From Roseiflexus sp034432635 (lineage in GTDB: Bacteria; Chloroflexota; Chloroflexia; Chloroflexales; Roseiflexaceae), in contig DAOUBK010000052.1 of NCBI GenBank assembly GCA_034432635.1, positions 52,062-116,061 on the forward strand: a stretch of 64,000 nucleotides of DNA, in the 5' to 3' direction. Under the pieces are notes generated by a model. That model worked only from the letters and a program-made list of their open reading frames with translations. It was not told where the DNA came from and searched no databases. Position 1 is the first letter of the stretch. The number at the start of each line of letters is the position of its first letter. Made by a program: the position numbers and the translations under genes. Positions 51,844 to 59,747 of the stretch are shown in pieces.

Positions 51844-51849
51844 TATACT
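51844..51849 (+). promoter_or_regulatory. -10 box of the second Uma2 gene; leaderless arrangement
   Basis: TATACT ends six bases before ATG 51856. The same geometry is seen at the first Uma2 remnant and at the AI-2E-type permease. Confidence 0.5.
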
Positions 51850-51855
51850 GAAGCT

Positions 51856-52515
51856 ATGACGACCGATGCCATCCAGACTGGTCGTGGCACAGCTGCTGAC
51901 GCCGACCCGTTCCGCTATAGCCGGAGCTTTGTGCCACGTCCAACCCCTGACAACCCTCATCACCTGGAACAGGTGCCGCTCACGCTGGAAGATATCCTGC
52001 ACCCCGAAGTGCGAGACTTCATCGAGCATAATGATTGCTACGAAACCGACCGCATCTACCTGACGGAAGTACTGCGCGCCCGTCTGGAGGCATTCGGGGC
52101 GGCGATTGTGCTGACCGATGTGCGCATCGTGTGGGACGTGCCCGACCTGCGGGCGCACGGTCCGGACGTGATGGTTATTCCCGGCATTGCGGAGCGGCAG
52201 AACTGGAGCACGTTCGATGTGGCGGCCAAGGGTGCGCGCCCGGCGTTGATTATCGAAATTACGTCGCCGGAGACGTGCGAGAACGATTTGGAGCGCAAGG
52301 TGGAGCACTACGCGCAGGCGGGCGTGGCGCAGTATGTAAGTATTGACGACATGGGCGGTCGAAGCAGGGGGCGACGGCTGCGCCTGCTCGACTATCGGCT
52401 GGCAGATGGACGCTACGTGGTGCATCCGATGGACGCCGATGGACGGGTGCACCTGGTGATTGCCAATCTGTGGCTTGGGGTCGAGAGGGACCACGTGGTC
52501 TGCTATAATGCGTAG
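51856..52515 (+). CDS. Uma2-family PD-(D/E)xK nuclease, shortened by an in-frame amber codon
   Basis: 219 residues from ATG 51856 to TAG 52513. Core motifs: GPDVMVIPG (PD), LIIEITSPET (E), then ERKVEHYAQAGVAQYVSID with the Lys. The Uma2 (COG4636) family is often expanded in Chloroflexi and Cyanobacteria; its biological target is unknown. The same frame continues after the TAG for 62 codons of coiled coil, like the tails of other members, so this protein has lost its tail or reads through. Confidence 0.87.
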   Translation: MTTDAIQTGRGTAADADPFRYSRSFVPRPTPDNPHHLEQVPLTLEDILHPEVRDFIEHNDCYETDRIYLTEVLRARLEAFGAAIVLTDVRIVWDVPDLRAHGPDVMVIPGIAERQNWSTFDVAAKGARPALIIEITSPETCENDLERKVEHYAQAGVAQYVSIDDMGGRSRGRRLRLLDYRLADGRYVVHPMDADGRVHLVIANLWLGVERDHVVCYNA

Positions 52516-52701
52516 GGTGTGGCGATTGGCGACTATGGAACGGTAGTGCGACAGGCGGCGGAACGGGCGCAACGCGCTGAAGAACGGGCGCGGCAGGAAG
52601 CGGAGCGGGCGCGACAGGAAGCGGCAGCCCGTGCCGAGGCTGAGTCGCGTTTGCGCGCGCTGGAAGCGGAACTGCGCCGTCTGCGTAGCGCAGAAGAATG
52701 A
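52516..52701 (+). pseudogene. Orphaned coiled-coil tail of the Uma2 gene
   Basis: Directly in frame after TAG 52513-52515: GVAIGDYGTVVRQAAERAQR, then Glu/Arg/Ala heptads ending LRALEAELRRLRSAEE, which matches the tail of the remnant at 128. A GTG at 52519 could restart translation but no ribosome site is seen. It overlaps the MNT start by four bases (ATGA). Confidence 0.75.
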
Positions 52702-53113
52702 CGATCGAAGCGGCGCCGTCGCTCAAGCCTCTTGTTGCCTGGTGTCAGGCGCACAACATAGCGCTCTGTGTGCTGTTTGGCTCACGCGCACGCGATCAGG
52801 CGCGCCCTGGCAGCGACTACGATCTGGCGCTCAAATCTGGTCATCCACCAGCACTGCTCGACCGCGTCGCCTGGCAGACAGAGCTCGAGAGTCTGCTGGA
52901 CGCAGACGTCAGCCTGGTACTGCTGACGCCGACGACCGACCCGGTACTGGGGTGGGAGATTGCGCGCAATGGAAAACTTGTGTACGAGCGAGAGCGCGGA
53001 TTATACGTGAGCGAGCGCGTTTGTGGCATCTCTACAACGATGCGCTCCCATTTCGTCGCGCGCTTGCCGAATCGTTACGCTCCTACGCTGAAGAGGTGCG
53101 TCGTGGTGCGTGA
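52698..53113 (+). pseudogene. MNT-type nucleotidyltransferase (antitoxin-like), frameshifted
   Basis: From ATG 52698 the frame encodes GSRARDQARPGSDYDLAL (GSx10DxD of minimal nucleotidyltransferases) and a third Asp in DADVSLVLL. Near 53000 the sequence continues in another frame (RERARLWHLYNDALPFRRAL ... EEVRRGA) up to TGA 53111-53113. One missing base between TAC and GTG (about 52999-53001) explains it. In intact HEPN/MNT modules (HepT/MntA) this protein AMPylates and silences the HEPN toxin. Confidence 0.75.
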
Positions 53114-53511
53114 CGTACTCTTGCGCAAACTGGCATACCTGCGGCGATTATTGCGTAATCTCGAGCCATTTGCGCAGATGAGCCGCGATGAAATCGAAGC
53201 GCAGCACTATACGGTCGAACGCATTTTAGAATTGCTGGTCGGCGCCGCAGCAGATCGGACGTTTCACATCCTGGCTGAGTGTGGTCTGACGCCGACATCG
53301 TATTGCAAGTCGCTTCGTCTGGCAGCGCAGGAAGGGTTGCTTCCGGGGCGATCTGGCGGAACGGTTACAGCAGGCGGCGGGGATGCGGAGTATTCTGGTA
53401 CATCTGTACGGGACAATCGATTATGCCATCCTTCACACTAATATTGCACCGGCGCTTCACGATTTCGCTCTGTTCGTCGCCGTAGCAGAACGGTGGGAGA
53501 CATCGGAGTAG
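53103..53511 (+). pseudogene. HEPN-domain (HepT/DUF86-like) RNase toxin, frameshifted
   Basis: A GTG at 53103 or 53106 overlaps the end of the MNT frame. VLLRKLAYLRRLLRNLEPFA and VERILELLVGAAADRTFHILAE match HepT proteins, followed after LAAQEGLLP by a frame change near 53345 at a GGGG run, then DLAERLQQAAGMRSILVHLYGTID, with the Rx4H catalytic motif (RSILVH). It ends TAG 53509-53511. One extra G explains the break. Both genes of the pair are thus broken by single-base changes while their active-site motifs remain. Confidence 0.75.
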
Positions 53512-53575
53512 CCTGAACGCAGTGCGCGGGATACGACTCACGCACCAGCATGTTGCACAGATCAACAGAACGATT

Positions 53576-54142
53576 ATGCAATTCACGCTGCACACAACAC
53601 CACTTCCCGGTGCGATTGTCATCGAGCCGGTATGCTTCCGCGATGAACGCGGTTTTTTTCTGGAATCCTGGAACCGGCGCGATTTTGCGGCGCACGGAAT
53701 CACTATCGATTTTGTGCAGGACAACCACTCACGCTCGGTAAAGCACGTCCTGCGCGGGTTTCATTACCAGGATATGACCGCACCTATGGTAAAGCTGGTG
53801 CGCTGCACGCTTGGCAGCGTCCTCGACGTGATCGTCGATCTTCGGGTTGGTTCACCCACGTTTGGGTGCTGGTACTCGGTGGAATTATCGGCGGAGAACA
53901 TGTTGCAGTTGCTAGTTCCGATCGGTTTTGGACATGCCTTTCTTACTCTTTCCGACGTTGCTGAGATTCAGTATAAATGCAGTACCTACTACACGCCTTC
54001 CGCCGAGGGGGTGATTGCCTGGGACGATCCTGATATCGGGGTTGACTGGCCCGTGATGCAACCGATCCTCTCGCAACGTGATCGGAACGGCACGCGACTG
54101 GCAACATACCTGGCTCGTCCTGTGTTTAAGTTTGAACGTTGA
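53576..54142 (+). CDS. rfbC/rmlC: dTDP-4-dehydrorhamnose 3,5-epimerase
   Basis: 188 residues from ATG 53576; the frame opens at 53522 without family similarity. Cupin fold with FRDERGFFLESW, QDNHSRSVKHVLRGFHYQ (catalytic His), LDVIVDLRVGSPTFG, and VPIGFGHAFLTLSD, plus WDDPDIGVDWP. It makes the precursor of dTDP-L-rhamnose; RmlA, RmlB and RmlD are not in the window. The last codons and the stop (GAACGTTGA) belong to a repeat array. Confidence 0.9.
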   Translation: MQFTLHTTPLPGAIVIEPVCFRDERGFFLESWNRRDFAAHGITIDFVQDNHSRSVKHVLRGFHYQDMTAPMVKLVRCTLGSVLDVIVDLRVGSPTFGCWYSVELSAENMLQLLVPIGFGHAFLTLSDVAEIQYKCSTYYTPSAEGVIAWDDPDIGVDWPVMQPILSQRDRNGTRLATYLARPVFKFER

Positions 54143-54310
54143 ACGTTGGAACGTTGAACGTTGAGCGTTGGGCGTTGAACGTTGGGGGTTGGAACGGTAG
54201 GGGTGGGAATGTTGCACGTTGAGCGTTGAATGTTGGGGGTTGGAACGTTGGGCGTTGGGGCGCTGGGCGTTGGAATGTCGAACATTGCACGTTGCACGTT
54301 GCACGTTAAC
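54130..54310. repeat. AACGTTGA-type repeat array between rmlC and the permease
   Basis: About fifteen irregular copies of words such as GAACGTTGA, GGAACGTTGAAC, GAGCGTTGGGCGTTG, TTGCACGTTGCACG. The array starts inside the last codons of rmlC and stops ten bases before the ribosome site of the permease gene. The same vocabulary occurs in the 43-bp array at 10811. Confidence 0.85.
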
Positions 54311-54320
54311 GGAGGTGGTT

Positions 54321-55172
54321 ATGGCGGTTCTGGTCTTCAGACATACTGAGCGCATTGTTGCACTTTTGAATCCGCTGCATCTGGTGCGCACAGTGTGGCG
54401 GCATCGCGACCTAATCGTGCAGTTGACGCGCCGTGAGATCGAGGGACGCTATCGCGGCGCATACCTGGGCATCCTATGGTCACTGGCGCACCCACTGCTC
54501 ATGCTGACCGTCTACACACTGGTGTTCGGCATCATTTTCAAGAGTCGCTGGCCCCAGGCGCGCAGCGATAGTCTGGCGGATTTCGCGCTGATCCTGTTTG
54601 CCGGGTTGTCGGCGTACTCCTGTTTTAGCGAAACGGTCAGTCGCGCTGCCGGGTCGATTGTGAGTGTGCCAAACTATGTGAAGAAGGTGATCTTTCCGCT
54701 GGAAGTGTTGCCGATCAGTATTCTCGGCGCGGCACTGTTTCACATGCTGGTGAGCATCAGTGTGCTGCTGGTTGTTCACCTGGCAATCGGCGGCGGCTTA
54801 CCGTGGACGGTCATTCTTTTGCCGCTTGTCAGCTTGCCGCTTATCTTTCTTGCCCTGGGCATCGGGTGGTTCGTCGCTAGCCTGGGGGTCTACATCCGTG
54901 ATGTCGGGCAAGCGATCGGGATTGTGTTGCAGGTGATGTTTTTCCTGACGCCGATCTTCTACTCGATTGACATGATCCCGGAGCCGTTTCGCACGCTGGT
55001 GCTGTTCAATCCAATGGCACCGGTTACCGAGAACTTTCGTCGGGTGGTGCTGTGGGGGCAGTTGCCGAGTTTTCCCGGTACACTGTGGTGGATTCTGGGA
55101 ACCGGCGCAGTGATGATGCTGGGGTATGCCTGGTTCATGAAAACCCGCAAAGGGTTTGCAGATGTGTTGTAG
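54321..55172 (+). CDS. ABC-2 polysaccharide-export permease (Wzm-like)
   Basis: 283 residues from ATG 54321 with GGAGG seven bases upstream. N-terminal cytoplasmic helix LVRTVWRHRDLIVQLTRREI, then RYRGAYLGILWSLAHPLLML, the hallmark of O-antigen/teichoic-acid export permeases, and six membrane segments to the C-terminus (YAWFMKTRKGFADVL). It needs a Wzt-type ATPase, but none is adjacent or anywhere in the window. It would flip lipid-linked polysaccharide across the membrane. Confidence 0.9.
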   Translation: MAVLVFRHTERIVALLNPLHLVRTVWRHRDLIVQLTRREIEGRYRGAYLGILWSLAHPLLMLTVYTLVFGIIFKSRWPQARSDSLADFALILFAGLSAYSCFSETVSRAAGSIVSVPNYVKKVIFPLEVLPISILGAALFHMLVSISVLLVVHLAIGGGLPWTVILLPLVSLPLIFLALGIGWFVASLGVYIRDVGQAIGIVLQVMFFLTPIFYSIDMIPEPFRTLVLFNPMAPVTENFRRVVLWGQLPSFPGTLWWILGTGAVMMLGYAWFMKTRKGFADVL

Positions 55173-55403
55173 CCGTGAGTGTGGTTTGGTGTTCGTACCT
55201 CTCAGCAATGTGGTGATGTAGAGCGCCTGTCATTCCCCGGATGTCTCCAGCTTGCACCTATTCCCTCAAAAGTCTCAGTTCGCAGTAATTCCTCTGGTTG
55301 ACCGGCAAACAGGACTATTGTCCCGTTGAAAGGGTCGGGCGAAACGTTTACGCTCAGATCGAGGTTCTGGCGATTATTCGGTTATTGTGACGAGGACTGA
55401 GGC

Positions 55404-57497
55404 ATGCAACGCATCCTTTCCTGGCAACGAACACTTCTCCCTTTTCTGGTCATAGTCTGTATTGTGTGCACGTCTCTGCTGGCATCTCCGTCCGTGTTCG
55501 CCTACAGTTCGATTGTGCATGTCGCGCCTTCGGGTGTCGATTCGCCCACGTGTGGCAGCCCGGCTCAGCCGTGCGCTACCATCGAAGCAGGACTCGAACG
55601 CATTGCCAATCCTGCCACCGGGCGCTATGCTGGAGAGATCCGGCTGGCTGCTGGAACGTATACCTACCCTTCGGATCGAGCAGTCGCATTCATCTGGCGA
55701 AAAGGGGTCGTGACGCTGCGCGGCGGATACACGACGACCGATTGGAACACCAGTAATCCAGCAGCGAATACGACCATTATTGATGGTCAGAATGTCCGAC
55801 GCGGCATCTGGATGACGAACAGCACTTTCGACGCAGCCCAGTGTACTGTGACGATCGAAGGGATCACTGTGAAGTATGGACGTGCCCGGAGCGACGATCC
55901 AGTGGGTGGCGGCATTCTGAACGATAGTTGCACTCTCACGCTCCGCAATGTGACGATCACCGATAGTGTGGCCCGTGGTCGGGATTACACGAACGCCAAC
56001 CCGGAAACATCGCCAGGGAGCGGCGGCGGTCTCGCGGTTCGGGGTGTGCCGGGTAATCTGGCTGTTGCTACGCTCGAACGTGTGACTATTCGCGGGAACC
56101 AGGCCATTGGCGGTAATGACTCGGCGAGTGCGCCGCGAGGTGGTATTGCTGCCGGTGGTGGCTGGTTTGCCATCTACGCGCGTGTACAGGCGACGGATGT
56201 GCAGATTGAGGAGAACATTGCCCGTGCAGGAGATGCGCCGGGATCGGCAGGGGTTACTGGTATTCAGTTTGCGGATGGACTCGGTGGCGGTATCTTTTTC
56301 GCGTTTACCCCATCGTTTGAGTTGAACAATGTTCGAGTTGTGAACAACCGCGCCGAGGGTGGCGATGCCGGGGAGCGGGGAGGTCTTGGACTGGGTGGCG
56401 GCATCAAGATCGAACTGAGCAGCGGCAGTATTAGAAACAGCACGGTGCGCAGCAATGTCGCTATCGGTGGCGCAGGTGCGAAGGGTGGCGCCGGGCATGG
56501 CGGCGGCATCTTCTCGACCGGTTCAATCGTGACGATGGACAGCGTTCAGGTTCTCCAGAATACCGTCATGGGCACCAACGGTTCGACCATTGGCGGAAAT
56601 GGCGGTGGCGGCGGTATCTATCTCATCACCACGCCGGGCAATGCCGGCGAGCTGAACGCCAGCAACATCGTGATTGCAGGAAATGTTGTGCAGCCAGGGA
56701 ACGGTACAATACCGACCGGCGGCGGTCTCGATTGTGTTGACACGCAACTGATGCTCGACCATGCGACTATTGCCGATAACGTCTTGCAGGGACCGGGATG
56801 GGGTTCGGCAGTGCGGTTGGTCGGCACAGCGCCATCGGTCGGGTGTCGTGGTGAGATCAGCAACAGCATCATCGCCGTCCATGCCGGATCGCCGGTGTAC
56901 GGTGCCGGCAATCAGACCGGTCCAGTGACGATCCGGCGGGTGCTCTTTTTCAACAACGGCAGCCCGAACGTTGAAGTGGTGAGCGGCGCGCAAGTAACCG
57001 AACAGAACTCGTTCATCGGCGATCCACAGTTCGTTGCACCCAGCGCACCGAACTTCGACTACCACATCCAATCAGGTTCGGCAGCCGTTGACCAGGTGTC
57101 GGATGGCAGCCTGTCAACCGATCTCGACGGCCAGAAGCGACCGTTTGGCTCAGCCCGCGATGTCGGCGCCGATGAATACTCAACCGAAATACCGCTCTCG
57201 TTTTCGCGCATACCGCGCGGCGTGACCCTTTCCTGGCGCAAGCCGCCGGTTCTGCCCCTCTCCGGGTATCGTGTTGAATACACAAAAAGTCCTGGCGCAG
57301 CCGACGCAATTCAGGGTCCGTCACCCATCGTGCTCTCGAATGCAGTAACCACACTGACGCTGAGCGGTTTGACCCGCGGCGCCACCTATACGATAACAGT
57401 TGTCGGATTGAACGGCGCGACCGAGGCTGGACGTTCAGAGTCGATCACGCTGATGATCTTGCAACACGAGGTGTCATTACCACTCGTGGTAAGATAA
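55404..57497 (+). CDS. Secreted parallel beta-helix protein with C-terminal FN3-like domain
   Basis: 697 residues. Signal peptide (~1-35, LASPSVFA). Residues ~40-590 contain repeated Gly-Gly-Gly-Ile/Leu turns (GGGILNDSC, GGGLAV, LGGGIFF, LGGGIKI, HGGGIFS, GGGGIYL) of a right-handed beta helix, opening with VAPSGVDSPTCGSPAQPCATI as in choice-of-anchor proteins. Residues ~595-685 resemble a fibronectin III domain. The protein ends HEVSLPLVVR, a hydrophobic ending that may be a sorting signal. Its place between an exporter and glycosyltransferases suggests a cell-surface or sheath role. Confidence 0.85.
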   Translation: MQRILSWQRTLLPFLVIVCIVCTSLLASPSVFAYSSIVHVAPSGVDSPTCGSPAQPCATIEAGLERIANPATGRYAGEIRLAAGTYTYPSDRAVAFIWRKGVVTLRGGYTTTDWNTSNPAANTTIIDGQNVRRGIWMTNSTFDAAQCTVTIEGITVKYGRARSDDPVGGGILNDSCTLTLRNVTITDSVARGRDYTNANPETSPGSGGGLAVRGVPGNLAVATLERVTIRGNQAIGGNDSASAPRGGIAAGGGWFAIYARVQATDVQIEENIARAGDAPGSAGVTGIQFADGLGGGIFFAFTPSFELNNVRVVNNRAEGGDAGERGGLGLGGGIKIELSSGSIRNSTVRSNVAIGGAGAKGGAGHGGGIFSTGSIVTMDSVQVLQNTVMGTNGSTIGGNGGGGGIYLITTPGNAGELNASNIVIAGNVVQPGNGTIPTGGGLDCVDTQLMLDHATIADNVLQGPGWGSAVRLVGTAPSVGCRGEISNSIIAVHAGSPVYGAGNQTGPVTIRRVLFFNNGSPNVEVVSGAQVTEQNSFIGDPQFVAPSAPNFDYHIQSGSAAVDQVSDGSLSTDLDGQKRPFGSARDVGADEYSTEIPLSFSRIPRGVTLSWRKPPVLPLSGYRVEYTKSPGAADAIQGPSPIVLSNAVTTLTLSGLTRGATYTITVVGLNGATEAGRSESITLMILQHEVSLPLVVR

Positions 57498-57533
57498 GCC
57501 GCAGACAGAAGCGAGGTTGCCGATCGGTCATTT

Positions 57534-59747
57534 ATGAACATCTGGATTCTCACGTCACAATTTCCTCCGGCAGTGGTCGGCGGCATTGCGCGCTATGTTG
57601 CCAGTGCCGCCGATATGTTTGCGTGCGCCGGTCATCAGGTAACAGTGGTGGCGGCGGATCAAGTGAACGATGAACAGGTGCTGCCTTCAGGAGTGCGGTT
57701 GCTGCGCTTTGCGCCGCGCGGACGAACATTCGCACGGGATATTCCACGCGATACGACTGAGCAAAATCCAGCATTTCCCTACAATCTCCTGGCACCGCCC
57801 GTCGCGCTCAGTTATGAGCTCGCTGAGCGCGTTTCGGCGTATGTTCAACGCGATGGTGTGCTGCCTGATGTCATCGAGTGTCAGGAATACGCCGCGTTAC
57901 CCTATTACCTGATACAGCGCCGCCTTGTCGAGCGTCATCTCCTCAGTGATGTGCCGCTCGTGCTGCATCTGCACAGCCCGGATTTTTGCATCACACGCGC
58001 CAACCGCCAGCCGCGTCATCGTCTGCCCGGCTACTGGGTGGGACGGATGGAACGGTTCTGTATGCTCGCAGCGGAAGGCATCCTGGCGCCGAGCGCTTTT
58101 CTGGCGCGCGAGGTAGCCCAAGAGGTGCCGCAGTGTGCCGATGCCATCGAGATCATTCCCTACCCTTACCCACCGTTGCCCACAAGTACCACAACGCCGC
58201 AGCGTGGCGATCTTGTCTTTGCAGGTCGTCTTGAGCCACGCAAAGGAGTGATTGAACTGATCGAGGTGTGCAATCATCTCTGGTCGCACGGTCGAGATTT
58301 TCGCCTGACGCTGGTGGGTGACGATACTCCTTTTGGTCCGCGAGGCATGTCGGTCGGTGAATGGTTGCGTCAGCGGTATCGTTGCTGGATCGACACGGGT
58401 TTGCTGGTCATCCACGGTGCAGCATTCGCGCCTGAAGCACTCTGGCAACGATGGCGAACAGCGTGGGCAGTTATCGTTCCATCGATCTGGGAGAATTATC
58501 CAAATGTGTGTATCGAGGCCATGGCGCTGGGAAAACTGGTGATCGCTTCAACTTCCGGTGGTCAGGCGGAGATGATCGGTGCAGATGGCGACAGTGGTAT
58601 TCTGTTCAGTTGGGAGAAGCCGGGAGATTGCGCTGTTGCTATCGAACGGGCGCTGTCGTTATCAGTCGAGCAGGTTCGATCCATCGGCGCGCGCGCGCGG
58701 GCGCGCATCACGGCGTTAACCTCTTTTGAAACCGTGCTCCCCCAACGTCTGGCGCATTTCGAACGCCTTATCGCAGATCGGCGCTCACGGCGTACCTTTC
58801 CCAGTCCGGTGATCGAGACCCCGACTCGGCCGCCTTCTGCCCTCACCAATACCGTTTCCGGTCTCCTTTCGGTTGTGGTGCCGTACTACAATCTGGGCGC
58901 CTATCTTGCTGAGACCATTGCCAGTATTGTAGCTTCTTCATATCGACCGCTGGAGATAATTGTTGTTGATGATGGCAGCGACGATCCAGTGAGTCAGGCG
59001 ATGCTCGAACAGGAGTCGCGACGCCACCCTGATCTGCTCCGCGTGGTGCGCTGTGCACGCGGCGGGCTGGCGCGTGCACGCAACCTCGGCGCGCATACCG
59101 CGCGCGGTGAATTTCTCGCATTCGTTGATGCCGATGATCTGGTCGATCCCGCGTTCTTTGGTCGGGCTATCGATGTTCTACAACGCTACGATAATGTCAG
59201 TTTCGTCTATTCCTGGGTTCGTTTCTTCGGTGACGCCGAAGCCTGCTGGCCTACCTGGAATGCAGAGTTTCCCTTGCTGCTGGTGCACAATATGCTGACC
59301 GCGTTCGTGGTGGTGCGACGGGGCGACTTTCTGGCGTGGGGGCTGAACGATCCGGCGCTCAAGGATGCACTCGAAGATTACGATGCCTGGATCTCGATGC
59401 TGGAGCAAGGATGCGTCGGCGTCAGTCTTCCCGACCTGCTGGTGCGGTATCGGGTACGTGCAGACTCAATGTACCGCTCGCTCAGCGAAGCGCAGATGCT
59501 GGAGATGTATGCTCTGATCGTCGATCGTCATCGGGCAGTCTACGAGCGTTACGGCGCTGAACTTTTCGCATTGCAGAACGAGAATGGACCAGGATGGCGC
59601 TGGAATCATCCGGCAACTGATCCGCCCGATGTTCTTCAACAACGTCAGATTGCGACATTGCAGCGACGTTTGACCCGACTCGAACGGCTGCTGGCAATAC
59701 CGATCAGGATGCGGCGCGCACTTCGTCGGGTATGGAGCAAGTCTTGA
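57534..59747 (+). CDS. Bifunctional glycosyltransferase: GT4 fused to GT2
   Basis: 737 residues. Residues ~1-410 are GT4-type (GT-B): SQFPPAVVGGIARYV, FAGRLEPRKGVIELI and IWENYPNVCIEAMALGKLV with E-x7-E. Residues ~440-670 are GT2-type (GT-A): LSVVVPYYNLGAYLAETIASI, VVDDGSDD, FVDADDLVDP (DxD) and KDALEDYDAW (catalytic Asp region). The last ~50 residues are basic and helical. Both active sites look complete. It overlaps the next gene by 16 bases. Confidence 0.92.
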   Translation: MNIWILTSQFPPAVVGGIARYVASAADMFACAGHQVTVVAADQVNDEQVLPSGVRLLRFAPRGRTFARDIPRDTTEQNPAFPYNLLAPPVALSYELAERVSAYVQRDGVLPDVIECQEYAALPYYLIQRRLVERHLLSDVPLVLHLHSPDFCITRANRQPRHRLPGYWVGRMERFCMLAAEGILAPSAFLAREVAQEVPQCADAIEIIPYPYPPLPTSTTTPQRGDLVFAGRLEPRKGVIELIEVCNHLWSHGRDFRLTLVGDDTPFGPRGMSVGEWLRQRYRCWIDTGLLVIHGAAFAPEALWQRWRTAWAVIVPSIWENYPNVCIEAMALGKLVIASTSGGQAEMIGADGDSGILFSWEKPGDCAVAIERALSLSVEQVRSIGARARARITALTSFETVLPQRLAHFERLIADRRSRRTFPSPVIETPTRPPSALTNTVSGLLSVVVPYYNLGAYLAETIASIVASSYRPLEIIVVDDGSDDPVSQAMLEQESRRHPDLLRVVRCARGGLARARNLGAHTARGEFLAFVDADDLVDPAFFGRAIDVLQRYDNVSFVYSWVRFFGDAEACWPTWNAEFPLLLVHNMLTAFVVVRRGDFLAWGLNDPALKDALEDYDAWISMLEQGCVGVSLPDLLVRYRVRADSMYRSLSEAQMLEMYALIVDRHRAVYERYGAELFALQNENGPGWRWNHPATDPPDVLQQRQIATLQRRLTRLERLLAIPIRMRRALRRVWSKS

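Noticed and set aside
51844..53511. Uma2 plus MNT/HEPN as an intact defence island
   Set aside because: Three of the frames are interrupted and no other defence gene (restriction, Abi, CRISPR) is near, so an active island is not supported.
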